A stretch of 64,000 nt of DNA from the NCBI GenBank assembly GCA_028817225.1, contig JAPPQC010000011.1, positions 1 through 64,000 of the forward strand. The letters are read 5' to 3'. Below the pieces are notes generated by a model. That model was not told where the DNA came from. It saw only the letters and a list, made by a program, of their open reading frames with translations, and made no database searches. How positions within the stretch are numbered: position 1 is the first letter of the stretch; each line of letters opens with the position of its first letter. Shown piece after piece: positions 32,766 through 41,509 of this stretch. Origin of the DNA: Gammaproteobacteria bacterium (GTDB taxonomy: Bacteria; Pseudomonadota; Gammaproteobacteria; Poriferisulfidales; Oxydemutatoraceae). A program made the position numbers and the translations under genes.

Positions 32766-33263
32766 ATGGAACTGCTCGCGGCGCAAGGCAAGATTGTCGC
32801 GTCGCTGATGCTGTTCATTCAGTCAATGACCGGCACCGTCGGCATTGACTTTCAGGCGCCGGAAATCCGCGTCATCCCGCAGTCCGAACTGGCGCGCAAG
32901 GCCTGCGACGGGCAGGCCTGCGAGGTCTATGGCTGGTTTTCCAACACCGACAAACTCGTTTATCTGGCGGACAACCAGGACTTCATCAACAACCCGCACG
33001 CGCGCAGCATCCTGCTGCACGAACTCGTCCATTATGTGCAGGACCAGATGAAGGCGCCGACGATGGTCAACGACTGCCTGACCTGGAAGGCGCGCGAATT
33101 GCAGGCCTACGACATCCAGTACGAATGGCTGCGCCGCCACCGCGTGCGCGCGCCGACGCCGTCGTTCAACGCGGTGCTGATCAATTTCGAGAATGTCCGC
33201 TGCCCGTACGGCAGGATGGACGCCGAAGCCGCCCCCCCGTCAACCGACTCGCCGGCGCACTGA
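32766..33263 (+). CDS. HExxH-motif metallopeptidase-like protein
   Basis: A 165-residue protein with HELVHYVQ (H85-E86-x-x-H89), the zinc-binding signature of gluzincin/metzincin-type proteases, within RSILLHELVHYVQDQ. Four cysteines (ACDGQACEVYG, NDCLTWK, VRCPYG) could form disulfides in an exported protein, and the N-terminus may be a weak anchor or uncleaved signal. It starts 25 bp after the SoxYZ-like gene. Enzyme activity and substrate are unknown. Confidence 0.7.
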   Translation: MELLAAQGKIVASLMLFIQSMTGTVGIDFQAPEIRVIPQSELARKACDGQACEVYGWFSNTDKLVYLADNQDFINNPHARSILLHELVHYVQDQMKAPTMVNDCLTWKARELQAYDIQYEWLRRHRVRAPTPSFNAVLINFENVRCPYGRMDAEAAPPSTDSPAH

Positions 33264-33285
33264 CCGGCGCCGCGCGGGTGCGGCC

Positions 33286-33942
33286 TTACCCGCCGAACCC
33301 TTGCAGCAGCGATACGACGGTGCGCCCGACCTGAAAAAACCTCTGCTCCAGCACGACCGGCTGCTCGCACAGGTGGCTCATCATTCTTTCGCGCTCCTCG
33401 AAGACGCGGATGTCCCATTTCTGGCGCGTCTGCAAGTCTTCCAGTTCCGCCTCGTCGGCGTCGCCGGCGCCCTCCATCTGCTCGAGTTTCTTCGCCTGGC
33501 CTTCAATGCGCCCGGCCATCATCTGCTGGCGTTTGCCGAAGCGCCTGATTCCGTCCAGCACCTTGCCGCGCTCGCGGTTCACCGCCCCGGTCAGCGCGCC
33601 CACCAGCAACCCGGCTTTCGCGCGCGTCGCGTTTTCGGGCGCGGCGAAAAACTTTCTGGCCTTGTCAAGGCTTTCCTCAAGCGTGAACTTGCGGCTGACC
33701 AACTCCTCGGCCAGCAGCAGGATGTCCTGCTCGCCCTGCCAACCGCCGTCGCCGGGCAGTTCGCCGGTCCAGAACCTGCCGGCGGAGACCGTCGGCACAT
33801 AACTCTGCACGCACGGCCAGCCTTCGGGCGCGGCGTGCGGAGGCTGCGCGTGGGCGCCGGCAGCGAACACCGCCGCCAGCGCCGCCGGCACGATGCCGCC
33901 CGAACCGCAGCGGGCGCGCCTTCTTTCGTCCATCGTCGTCAT
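33286..33942 (-). CDS. Uncharacterised exported coiled-coil protein
   Basis: A 218-residue protein. A signal-like N-terminus (IVPAALAAVFAAGAHAQ) is followed by EGWPCVQSYVPTVSAGRFWTG, a stretch I associate with exported proteins encoded near PQQ dehydrogenases in methylotrophs, though I cannot name the family. A helical region with heptad-like EGQAKKLEQMEGAGDADEAELEDLQTRQ indicates a coiled coil. It is divergent from the next ABC importer genes; starts are about 70 bp apart. Confidence 0.65.
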   Translation of the reverse strand: MTTMDERRRARCGSGGIVPAALAAVFAAGAHAQPPHAAPEGWPCVQSYVPTVSAGRFWTGELPGDGGWQGEQDILLLAEELVSRKFTLEESLDKARKFFAAPENATRAKAGLLVGALTGAVNRERGKVLDGIRRFGKRQQMMAGRIEGQAKKLEQMEGAGDADEAELEDLQTRQKWDIRVFEERERMMSHLCEQPVVLEQRFFQVGRTVVSLLQGFGG

Positions 33943-33955
33943 CGTGTTCAGGGGC

Positions 33956-33961
33956 TATAAT
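33956..33961 (+). promoter_or_regulatory. -10 element of the NMT1-type ABC operon
   Basis: GGGGCTATAAT contains a perfect TATAAT 55 bp before the ATG at 34016. The same GCTATAAT core occurs in front of three other plus-strand genes in this window. Confidence 0.55.
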
Positions 33962-34015
33962 AGCAACACAAACGGGCGCCGGGCAACCGCGCCGCCCGCA
34001 ACACCGGATTCATCC

Positions 34016-34990
34016 ATGTCAAACAGAACCCGCCTGACGCCTTTGCTGGCACTTTTGCTGACGCTGTCCGCCGCGCCGCTCGGCGCCGCCGATGTCGTCC
34101 GCATCGGCACGCTGAAATTCGGCACCGTCAACTGGGAACTGGACACCATCCGCCGCCACGCGCTCGACCGCGAACAGGGCATCGCCATTGAAGTGCGCGA
34201 GTTCGCCAACAAGCAGGCCGCGCACATCGTGTTCCAGAGCGGCGAAGTGGACATGATCGTAACCGACTGGGTGTGGGTGTCGCGCGAGCGCGCCAGCGGC
34301 AAGCCCTTCAGTTTCATCCCCTATTCGTTCTCGCTCGGCGCAGTGATGACGCCCGCCGGCAGCGCCACCGCAGACCTGCGCGGACTGCGCGGGCTGCGCG
34401 TCGGCGTCGCCGGCGGCGCCTACGACAAAAGTTGGCTGCTGCTGCGCGCGTGGGCGCAAAAACAGCACGGCTTCGACCCGCTGGAGGCGTTTGATGTGCG
34501 CTACGCGGCGCCGCCGCTGCTGAACGGGCAGATTGAGCACGAAAAACTCGACGCGGTGCTGAATTTCTGGCACTACTGCGCGCGGCTCGAGGCCGCGGGC
34601 TATCGGCGGCTGCTGGAAATCCGCGATGTCGTCGCCGGTCTCGGCGTCGGCGCGGCGCCGATGGTCGGCTATGTCTTCAAGGAGCCGTGGGCGCGCGAAC
34701 ACGCCGGCATCGTCGCCCGCTTCAACGCCGCCGCGCGCAAGGCGCGCGGCAAACTGCTGAGGCAAGACGCCGAATGGGAACACCTGCGCCCGCTGATGCG
34801 CGTGGACGACGAGGCCGCCTTCACCGCGCTGCGCGACCGCTACCGCGATGGCATCCCGGCGCGCTGGGGCGAACGCGAGCGGGCCAACGCGGCGCGCCTG
34901 ATGGAACTGCTGGCGCAACTGGGCGGCGACAAACTGACCGGCGGCGCGCGCCTGGCGCAGGGAACTTTCTGGGACGGCGTGAGTTTCTGA
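34016..34990 (+). CDS. NMT1/TauA-like periplasmic substrate-binding protein
   Basis: A 324-residue periplasmic protein with signal peptide (LLALLLTLSAAPLGAAD). VRIGTLKFGTVNWELDTI, EVREFANKQAAHIVFQSGEVDMIVTDWVWVSR and LRVGVAGGAYDKSWLLL follow the pattern of NMT1/SsuA/TauA-type binding proteins. These carry small organic ligands such as sulfonates, nitrate analogues or thiamine precursors; the ligand here is unknown. It starts a three-gene importer operon (binding protein, permease, ATPase) and lies beside the SoxYZ-like carrier and HExxH genes. Confidence 0.8.
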   Translation: MSNRTRLTPLLALLLTLSAAPLGAADVVRIGTLKFGTVNWELDTIRRHALDREQGIAIEVREFANKQAAHIVFQSGEVDMIVTDWVWVSRERASGKPFSFIPYSFSLGAVMTPAGSATADLRGLRGLRVGVAGGAYDKSWLLLRAWAQKQHGFDPLEAFDVRYAAPPLLNGQIEHEKLDAVLNFWHYCARLEAAGYRRLLEIRDVVAGLGVGAAPMVGYVFKEPWAREHAGIVARFNAAARKARGKLLRQDAEWEHLRPLMRVDDEAAFTALRDRYRDGIPARWGERERANAARLMELLAQLGGDKLTGGARLAQGTFWDGVSF

Positions 34991-34994
34991 GGCG

Positions 34995-35750
34995 ATGGCG
35001 GTCAGGAAAAAGACCTTCCCGGTCACGCCCCTCGTCTCGATTGTTTCGCTGATTCTGCTGTGGTGGCTCGGCTCGCGGCTGGCCGGCCCCGATTCGCTGC
35101 CGTCGCCGGCCAGCGTCGTCGGCGTCATCGCCGACGAGGCCGTGGGCGGCGAGTTGTTCTTTCACACCGGCGTCACGCTGTGGCGCGTCGCCGCCAGTTT
35201 CACCATCGCGATGATTGCCGGCATCACCATCGGCTTCCTGATGGGCGGCTTCCGCAAGGTCAACGAGATTCTCGACCCGTGGCTGCTGTTCTTCCTGAAC
35301 CTGCCGGCGCTGGTCATCATCATCCTCGCCTACATCTGGATGGGGCTGACCGAGATTGCGGCGATTACCGCAGTCGCCATCAACAAGATACCCAATGTCG
35401 TCGTCACCGTCCGCGAGGGCGCGCGCACGATGGACCGCGGCCTGCAACAGATGGCGGCGGTGTTTCACTTCAACTGGTGGAAGAAACTGCGCCACATCAT
35501 CGTGCCCGAACTGGCGCCCTACCTCGCCGCCGCGACGCGCTCGGGGGTGGCGCTGATCTGGAAAATCGTGCTGGTGGTTGAACTGCTCGGGCGCAGCAAC
35601 GGCGTCGGCTTCCAGTTGCACCTGTATTTCCAGTTGTTCGACATCGCCGCGATCATGGCGTGGGGGCTGACTTTCATCATCATCATGCAGATGGTCGAAC
35701 TGGCGCTGATTCAGCCGTTTGAGCGCCGGGTCAACCGGTGGCGGAAGTAG
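34995..35750 (+). CDS. ABC transporter permease (SsuC/TauC family)
   Basis: A 251-residue inner-membrane protein with about six helices and the EAA-like loop of this family (VREGARTMDRGLQQMAAVF). LPSPASVVGVIADEA at the N-terminus is typical of SsuC/TauC. ATG is 5 bp after the binding-protein stop. It forms the membrane path for the ligand bound by the preceding protein. Confidence 0.85.
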   Translation: MAVRKKTFPVTPLVSIVSLILLWWLGSRLAGPDSLPSPASVVGVIADEAVGGELFFHTGVTLWRVAASFTIAMIAGITIGFLMGGFRKVNEILDPWLLFFLNLPALVIIILAYIWMGLTEIAAITAVAINKIPNVVVTVREGARTMDRGLQQMAAVFHFNWWKKLRHIIVPELAPYLAAATRSGVALIWKIVLVVELLGRSNGVGFQLHLYFQLFDIAAIMAWGLTFIIIMQMVELALIQPFERRVNRWRK

Positions 35751-36544
35751 TGGCGCCGCCGGATGAGGCGGCGCCGGCCGCCGCGGCGCTGCACATTGAC
35801 ATCGCCGCCAAGACCTTCATCCGCCACGACGGCGCGGCGGTGCCGGTGCTGCGCGATGTGCGCTTCGGAATCAGCGGGCGCGAACTGGTCGTGCTGACCG
35901 GGCCTTCGGGCTGCGGCAAAACCACGCTGCTGAACCTGATTGCCGGCCTCGACGATGACTTCGACGGCCAGATCACGCTGCCCGAACACCGCGGCGACGG
36001 GCTGCCGCTGTCCTACATTTTCCAGGAGCCGTGCCTGCTGCCGTGGCGCACGGTGCGCGAGAACATCCGCCTGGCGCTGCCGTCGCCGGCGCAGTCGGGC
36101 GAGCGGATTGCGTGGCTGCTGGAGACCATGGGCCTGGCGGGGGCCGCCGACAGTTACCCGCAAACGCTGTCCACCGGCATGTCGCGGCGCGTGGCGCTGG
36201 CGCGCGGCTTTGTCGTCAACGCGCCGCTGCTGCTGATGGACGAACCGTTTTCCTCGATTGACGAACGCACCGCCGTGCGCCTGCGCAAACTGCTGCTGTC
36301 GCAACTGGAGTCCACGCCGTGCACGGTGCTGTTCGTTACGCACAACCTGCGCGAGGCGCTGTTCCTCGGCGACCGCCTGCTGATTCTGTCGGGGCGCCCG
36401 GCGACGCTGGCGGCGGACTTGCCGCTTGCATCCGGCGGCGCAAGAAGTGACGGAGCAGGTGTTGAAGGAAGGGGCCGCACAGCCGCCGAAATTGAGCACC
36501 TGCACACGGAAATCACCGGAAAATTTCCGGAGATACTGGGGTGA
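35738..36544 (+). CDS. ABC transporter ATP-binding protein (SsuB/TauB family)
   Basis: A 268-residue ABC ATPase: Walker A GPSGCGKTT, Q-loop IFQEPCLLPWRTV, degenerate signature LSTGMSRRVALARG, Walker B LLLMDEPFSSID, switch His in FVTHNLREAL. The usual LSGGQ is replaced by LSTGM. The GTG start at 35738 overlaps the permease by 13 bp. The C-terminal tail past residue 225 is poorly conserved and rich in glycine and glutamate. Confidence 0.85.
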   Translation: MAEVVAPPDEAAPAAAALHIDIAAKTFIRHDGAAVPVLRDVRFGISGRELVVLTGPSGCGKTTLLNLIAGLDDDFDGQITLPEHRGDGLPLSYIFQEPCLLPWRTVRENIRLALPSPAQSGERIAWLLETMGLAGAADSYPQTLSTGMSRRVALARGFVVNAPLLLMDEPFSSIDERTAVRLRKLLLSQLESTPCTVLFVTHNLREALFLGDRLLILSGRPATLAADLPLASGGARSDGAGVEGRGRTAAEIEHLHTEITGKFPEILG

Positions 36545-36606
36545 TTGGGCTTATTTTCCTTGATAATCAATGGTTTAGCGTGGGTAAAGGGAAGGTTGCC
36601 ATTGAA

Positions 36607-36634
36607 TTGCAATATAAATTTGTGTATGTATAAT
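36607..36634 (+). promoter_or_regulatory. Strong sigma70-type promoter of the porin gene
   Basis: TTGCAA and TATAAT are separated by 16 bp in an AT-rich stretch. The transcript leader is about 75 bases and ends with AGGAGA, 8 bp before the ATG at 36717. This is the clearest classical promoter in the window and fits an abundant outer-membrane protein. Confidence 0.8.
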
Positions 36635-36716
36635 CCCCGCTTGTTCGGTTGATTTTTCAGGAATTAACCCGGCAACTTTCATCCAGATGGATTTACCAAA
36701 TTTAGGAGATACCTTA

Positions 36717-38033
36717 ATGAAACACGCAAAAATTGCAGTGGCGGTTCTGCTCGGCAGTCTGCTGACAACCGCTCCTGCGTTTGCCGCTTTTGAGGGCCTG
36801 TCCATGATGCGCATGGGTGCCTGGGAAGTGGACTTCAGTGGTAATGTCAATGCGTTCGTCACGGACACGGAATGTAATGCCGGTGCCGGTACAATCGCTG
36901 GCGGATTGGCTTGCGGTTCGGCTGGCGTTGACAGAGACTACCACAACATCCGGACCGGCTTGTTGCCGTCCTGGTTCAACATGAGCGCTGCGACGGTTAC
37001 CGACGAAGGCATCAAGACCGGCATACATATCAGTTTCCAGCCGGGTGTTGATAGCAACAATCTCCACGGCGGGAACGACAGTGCGTTGGGCCTGAACTCG
37101 TCCAACTTCCGGCAGGTATTCCTGACATTCGGCAATGAGAACATGGGCACATTCAAGATTGGCCGTGATCTCGGCGTATATGGCAGCGATGCGATTCTGA
37201 ACGACATGACATTGCTCGGCGTCGGTTCAGGGGCCGGTGGCGGTGGTGGCAACACCACACTCGGGCGCATTGGCGTTGGTTACCTGTATGCCGACTGGAA
37301 ATCACAGTTGCAGTACACATCGCCGAATATCAACGGCTTTACGTTGACTGCTGCGCTGATGGATACCTGGTCAACAAACGGGGCTAATGGTGAAAGTGCC
37401 AGTAGCACCATAGAAGATGCTAATGGCGCTATCGGTCAAGCAGGCGACAACTTCGGGTTTGAGGCCAAAGTCAACTACGCCTTTGACAACGGCGCCGGCA
37501 CATCCGGTCTGCTGTGGGCAAGTTACATCCAGCAGGATGTGGACTTTGATCGGACGCTCCCTAGTCGCGACGCTGATGGCACAGTCGGAACCGCTACTAC
37601 AGGTGATGATGGCGGAGATGCCAGCGGCTATGATGTCGGTTTCAAGGTTGCGTTTCACGACTTTGACCTCGTCGGCTATTACTACGACGGCGAGGGCATC
37701 GGTACGACCGGCTTCCTGCTTGACGGCTTTGACCTGGTCGGCGACGAACGCGATTCGGACGGCTGGTATGCACAAGCGCGCTACCGGATGCCGATGGGCA
37801 CCTTGCTCGGCGTGAGTGTCGGCGAGAGCAATCTTGATCAAACCGATTATGATGAGACCAGATCCAACTCCAACCTGGTTGAAACCAACGAGTCATGGAT
37901 AGTCGGCCTGTATCATCCCGTCGGCGAAGCGCTGAACCTGGTGATTGAATACACCGACACCGAATCCGAGGCACACAACGGCAGCGATGCGGACGATGAG
38001 TCGCTCGCCATCGGCGCCATCATGTTCTTCTGA
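36717..38033 (+). CDS. Outer-membrane porin
   Basis: A 438-residue protein with a signal peptide (KIAVAVLLGSLLTTAPAFAA) and a C-terminal phenylalanine (AIGAIMFF), the sorting signal for beta-barrel insertion. Amphipathic beta strands alternate with glycine- and aspartate-rich loops, as in general gammaproteobacterial porins. FKIGRDLGVYGSDAILNDM resembles the constriction loop. The aspartate-rich loops might favour cations, which is a guess. It has its own promoter and a strong terminator, and lower GC than its neighbours, as expected for a highly expressed gene. Confidence 0.85.
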   Translation: MKHAKIAVAVLLGSLLTTAPAFAAFEGLSMMRMGAWEVDFSGNVNAFVTDTECNAGAGTIAGGLACGSAGVDRDYHNIRTGLLPSWFNMSAATVTDEGIKTGIHISFQPGVDSNNLHGGNDSALGLNSSNFRQVFLTFGNENMGTFKIGRDLGVYGSDAILNDMTLLGVGSGAGGGGGNTTLGRIGVGYLYADWKSQLQYTSPNINGFTLTAALMDTWSTNGANGESASSTIEDANGAIGQAGDNFGFEAKVNYAFDNGAGTSGLLWASYIQQDVDFDRTLPSRDADGTVGTATTGDDGGDASGYDVGFKVAFHDFDLVGYYYDGEGIGTTGFLLDGFDLVGDERDSDGWYAQARYRMPMGTLLGVSVGESNLDQTDYDETRSNSNLVETNESWIVGLYHPVGEALNLVIEYTDTESEAHNGSDADDESLAIGAIMFF

Positions 38034-38064
38034 TTCTCTCCTTACAACATTTGGCAAATCGGAA

Positions 38065-38098
38065 AGGCGGGCGGTGGAAACACCACCCGCCTTTTTTT
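38065..38098 (+). terminator. Rho-independent terminator after the porin gene
   Basis: The stem AGGCGGGCGGTG / CACCACCCGCCT (one mismatch) with loop GAAA is followed by seven T. Confidence 0.92.
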
Positions 38099-38124
38099 GT
38101 CTGTACCCGCACCTGCGGTACAAT
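38097..38124 (+). promoter_or_regulatory. Promoter of the SHOCT-tail gene, consistent with a leaderless transcript
   Basis: TTGTCT and TACAAT are separated by 16 bp. The -10 ends only 6 bp before the ATG at 38131, so the start codon would be about the first base of the transcript. The -35 lies inside the T run of the porin terminator. Confidence 0.5.
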
Positions 38125-38130
38125 ACAGGC

Positions 38131-38994
38131 ATGAAAACCCCCTTCCGCAAACCCCGCTGCTTGCCGCGCCGTTTGCCGGCCCTGCTGCTCGCGGCCCTGC
38201 TGCCGGCGCTGCCCGTCTGCGCCGCCACCGAAACGCCCGGAACCGTCTGGCAACGCGGCGGCGAATATGTCCGGCTGGTTGACCGCGGCGGCGCGCGCGG
38301 CGCGCGCAACGACCACCCGGTCAAGATCGCCCCGAAAACACTCACCACCATCCTGGCCAACCTGAAAGTGGCGCCGGCGGACGACAAGCCGCGCGACACC
38401 GTCGTCAACATTGAACTGAACAAGACCATCCCGCTGTTCTCGCCGGCGGCGGCGCAGCGTTTCGGCAAGGTGCTGTCCGCCGCCCTGAACAAGGCCAAAC
38501 CGGACGAAGACATCGTCTTCCAGGGCAAGGACAACACCTCGCTGGTCGGCTTCGTGAGAAAACCCGTGCACACGACCGGGCGCCTGTTCTGGAAAGGCGG
38601 GCGCCTGCACATCATCTTCGGCTCCGTCCACAAGGGCATCGTCAAACGCTGGGTTTTCGGCAGGGAGGCCGGCCTTGCCAACCCGCCGCACGAAGCCGAA
38701 CGCGGCGTGACCCTGGCCAATCCCGGTTACCGCGTCGCGCTGACGCCGGGCGTGCGCCACGCCAGAACCCGCGGCGGCAAGACCCGCACCGACTGGATTG
38801 TCATTGACCCCGACATCGCGCTGACGGCGCCCGCCGACGAACCGGCGGCTTCGGCGAGACCCGCCGCCGGGCGCCGGGCCGACGCACCATTGCTTGAAGA
38901 CCGGCTCAGACGGCTGAAAAAACTGCGCCGCGACGGACTGATTACAGAGAGGGCCTACCAGAGGAAAGTCCGGAGAATACTGGACGAACTATAA
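38131..38994 (+). CDS. Exported protein of unknown function with SHOCT-like C-terminus
   Basis: A 287-residue protein with a signal peptide (RLPALLLAALLPALPVCA). The middle is a single uncharacterised domain (VKIAPKTLTTILANLKVAP, VFQGKDNTSLVGFVRKP). The last 32 residues, LEDRLRRLKKLRRDGLITE, follow the SHOCT short C-terminal domain pattern, usually an oligomerisation helix. No ribosome-binding site is visible in front of the ATG; see the promoter entry. It is followed at 26 bp by the hydrolase gene. Confidence 0.65.
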   Translation: MKTPFRKPRCLPRRLPALLLAALLPALPVCAATETPGTVWQRGGEYVRLVDRGGARGARNDHPVKIAPKTLTTILANLKVAPADDKPRDTVVNIELNKTIPLFSPAAAQRFGKVLSAALNKAKPDEDIVFQGKDNTSLVGFVRKPVHTTGRLFWKGGRLHIIFGSVHKGIVKRWVFGREAGLANPPHEAERGVTLANPGYRVALTPGVRHARTRGGKTRTDWIVIDPDIALTAPADEPAASARPAAGRRADAPLLEDRLRRLKKLRRDGLITERAYQRKVRRILDEL

Positions 38995-39020
38995 ACAACC
39001 TTCATGGAGGACAAACCACA

Positions 39021-40064
39021 ATGTTGAACAACGACTTTTACTCGCCGGAGAACCACGGCGCGTTCGAGGTTTTTGACCTGGGCGACTTTCAACTGGAGCG
39101 CGGCGGCTCGCTGCCGGGCTGCAAACTGGCCTACTCGACGCACGGCAAACTGAACGATGCGAAGGACAACGCCATCCTGTTTCCGATCATGTTTTCCGGC
39201 ACCAGCGGCAGTCTGGCGCACTATGTCGGCGAGGGGCTGGCGCTGGACCCGTCGCGCTACTTCATCGTCTTTCCGAACCAACTCGGCAACGGGCTGTCCA
39301 GTTCGCCGCACAACACGCCGGCGCCGCACGGCATGTCGTCGTTTCCGGCGCTTGATATCGCCGACGATGTGCGCGCCCAGCACCGCCTGATGACGGAGCA
39401 TTTCGGCGTCAGCGAACTGCAACTGGTGCTCGGCTGGTCCATGGGCGCGCAGCAGACCTACGAGTGGGCGGCGCGTTACCCCGACATGGTGCGCCGCGCC
39501 GCGCCGATTGCCGGAACCGCGCGCTGCACGCCGCATGACGCGCTGTATGTGGACACCTTCTGCGAGGCGCTGAAGTCCGACCCGGCCTGGAACGGCGGCG
39601 AATACACCGGCGCCAACGATGTGCAAACGGGGCTGCGGCGGCTCGCCCGCGTGTTCGCGCTGATGGGCACCTGCGCCGAATTCTACAAGCAGGAAGCCTG
39701 GAGGCGCATTGACATTCAGTCGTTCGACAGCCTGATGGCCGGCTTCTGGGAGAAATGGTTTCTGCCGATGGACCCGAATGCGCTGCTGTGCATGGCCGAC
39801 AAATGGAAGAACGGCGATGTCGGCGCGCTCGCCGGCGGCGACCTGAAACAGGCGCTTTCGCGGATTACCGCCAAAACCTGCGTGATTGCGTTTTCCGAGG
39901 ACATGTTTGTCCCGCTGAAAGACTGCCGCGACGAACAGCAAATGATCGCGGGCAGCCAACTGGAAGTCCTCGACAGCCTGTGGGGGCATTTCACGACGCT
40001 GGGACTGTTCGAGGAAGACTTCAAACGCATGAACGAAATCCTCGGCAATTTGCTGGCCAACTGA
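39021..40064 (+). CDS. MetX-like alpha/beta hydrolase
   Basis: A 347-residue alpha/beta-hydrolase of the homoserine acetyltransferase-like group. Nucleophile elbow GWSMGAQQ, acid in AFSEDMFVPL and histidine in SLWGHFTTLG give a full catalytic triad. True MetX has GGSMGG at the elbow and a different lid, so I do not call it a homoserine acyltransferase. It has GGAGG 9 bp before the ATG. Substrate unknown; an esterase or acyltransferase role is likely. Confidence 0.75.
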   Translation: MLNNDFYSPENHGAFEVFDLGDFQLERGGSLPGCKLAYSTHGKLNDAKDNAILFPIMFSGTSGSLAHYVGEGLALDPSRYFIVFPNQLGNGLSSSPHNTPAPHGMSSFPALDIADDVRAQHRLMTEHFGVSELQLVLGWSMGAQQTYEWAARYPDMVRRAAPIAGTARCTPHDALYVDTFCEALKSDPAWNGGEYTGANDVQTGLRRLARVFALMGTCAEFYKQEAWRRIDIQSFDSLMAGFWEKWFLPMDPNALLCMADKWKNGDVGALAGGDLKQALSRITAKTCVIAFSEDMFVPLKDCRDEQQMIAGSQLEVLDSLWGHFTTLGLFEEDFKRMNEILGNLLAN

Positions 40065-40091
40065 CTGCGCCCCGGCAGGCAACGCGGATTA

Positions 40092-40112
40092 GCCCTTGCC
40101 CCGGGCAAGGGC
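40092..40112. repeat. REP-like palindromic element 1
   Basis: An almost perfect 10-bp inverted repeat, GCCCTTGCCC / GGGCAAGGGC, around a single C. It lies between two convergent genes and is repeated at 40173-40193, with a decayed third copy at about 40123-40140. Confidence 0.8.
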
Positions 40113-40172
40113 GGGTTAATGCCAGCCCCGGACAAGGGCGGGCGGGTAATGGCCGTTCAAGCAGGGTGATTA

Positions 40173-40193
40173 GCCCTTGTCCCGGGCAAGGGC
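40173..40193. repeat. REP-like palindromic element 2
   Basis: GCCCTTGTCC / GGGCAAGGGC, the same palindrome with one change. No T run follows in either direction, so it is not a standard intrinsic terminator, though it may protect mRNA ends. Confidence 0.8.
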
Positions 40194-40196
40194 GGT

Positions 40197-41378
40197 TTAA
40201 CGGGCGAGCCGAAACAAGCCCTCAATGGCGCCGCCGTCGCTGCTGAAGTACAGCGCGCCGTCGGTGCCGAAGACGATGCCGACGGGCCTCGCCAGACGCT
40301 TGCCGGCGGCATTCTGAAAGCCCTCAACCAGCGGCTCGACATGTGCCGCGCCGTCCTTGCCGACGCGCACCAGCGCCAGCCACGGCGGGCGGCGGCTCGC
40401 TCTCGGGCCGACCCATCCGCCGCGCGGTTTGGTCGCCCACGAACCGTGCAGCGCGACAACGGCGGCGCCGGCCCACGCCGGGTCGCCCGCGCCGCGCGGC
40501 ACAAAAGCAACCCCCATCGGCCCGTTGCGCGCCGGGAAGGTCGCCACCGGCGGCGTGACATCGGTGCGCGGCGGCGCGCGGCCAATGCAGTCGTCGCGGA
40601 TGACTTCGCGCCCGTTGAACTGAAACCAGGGCATGCCGTGGAATGACCCCTCGTCGAGACGGCTGAAATACTCCGGCGGCAAATCATAGCCGTGGTGGTC
40701 GGGGCCGTGGTTGCTGGCGTAGAGAACGCCGGTGTCCGGATGCCAGTCGAAACCCACCGGGTTGCGCAGGCCCGACGCATAAGGTCGCCACCGCGCCTTT
40801 CCGTTGCCTTGCGCCAGCACCAGCACGCCGCCGCGGTAGTCGTCGAAATCGTAGTCGCCGCCGGTGTATTCGTCGCTGCAGTTGCCGCTGATGCCGAGGC
40901 TCAGATAAATCCTGCCATCGGGGCCGATGGCCACGGTGCGGCTCGGATGACCGCCGGTCGGCAGCGGCATGATTCTGCGGAAATCCTTGCCGGTCAGACG
41001 CGCGCCGCGACCGGGGTGGTACGGCGCGCGATAAAGCCCGTTGGTCCTGGCGACCAGCAAATCGCCATCGTGCAGCGCGACGCCGTGGGGAAAGCCGTCG
41101 AGCACCGCCAGCACTTCGGCCTTCGTGTACGGCGGTTCCAGCCGGTAGATGTTCTTTGACACCGAACCCGCCAGCAACGCGCCGTCGCCGGCCAGCGCCA
41201 GCATCCGCGGCCCGTCCATTTCGGCGGCGAGTTCCAGCCGGTAACCGGCGGGCACGGACAGCCGCCAGGACGAGCCGTCGGCCTTGAAAACCTGTTCATC
41301 GTGGGCAATCCCCGGCGCCGCTTGCGCGGTGGCAGCACCCGCCAGAAGCGATGCGGCCAACATCACGGCCAGCCACAT
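40197..41378 (-). CDS. PQQ-dependent sugar dehydrogenase / sorbosone dehydrogenase-family protein
   Basis: A 393-residue exported six-bladed propeller of the glucose/sorbosone dehydrogenase family. After a signal peptide (AVMLAASLLAGAATAQAA), HGVALHDGDLLVARTNGLYR, SRTVAIGPDGRIYLSLG and RNPVGFDWHPDTGVLYASNHG are family blades. It would oxidise an aldose-type substrate in the periplasm with PQQ, which the neighbouring pqq genes make. ATG 41378 is preferred for the signal peptide; a longer frame to 41510 has no signal. Activity with sugar or with PQQ is not proved by sequence. Confidence 0.8.
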   Translation of the reverse strand: MWLAVMLAASLLAGAATAQAAPGIAHDEQVFKADGSSWRLSVPAGYRLELAAEMDGPRMLALAGDGALLAGSVSKNIYRLEPPYTKAEVLAVLDGFPHGVALHDGDLLVARTNGLYRAPYHPGRGARLTGKDFRRIMPLPTGGHPSRTVAIGPDGRIYLSLGISGNCSDEYTGGDYDFDDYRGGVLVLAQGNGKARWRPYASGLRNPVGFDWHPDTGVLYASNHGPDHHGYDLPPEYFSRLDEGSFHGMPWFQFNGREVIRDDCIGRAPPRTDVTPPVATFPARNGPMGVAFVPRGAGDPAWAGAAVVALHGSWATKPRGGWVGPRASRRPPWLALVRVGKDGAAHVEPLVEGFQNAAGKRLARPVGIVFGTDGALYFSSDGGAIEGLFRLAR

Positions 41379-41509
41379 CACAAACCCGCCTCGTCCGCGA
41401 CAATCGGCACGACAACGACCCGCAGGAAACCCGGGCAGCCGCATCGAAAACCGGCCCCGTCCGCGACTTCCCCCCTCCGGCAGCGGGCTGGATTCGCCGA
41501 CAAACCGCA

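Noticed and set aside
32766-33263. Antitoxin or phage peptidase
   Set aside because: HExxH and cysteines suggest an exported metallopeptidase-like protein; there is no toxin-antitoxin or phage context.
39021-40064. Homoserine O-acetyltransferase MetX
   Set aside because: The fold matches, but the nucleophile elbow is GWSMGAQQ and no methionine gene is nearby, so only a MetX-like hydrolase is supported.
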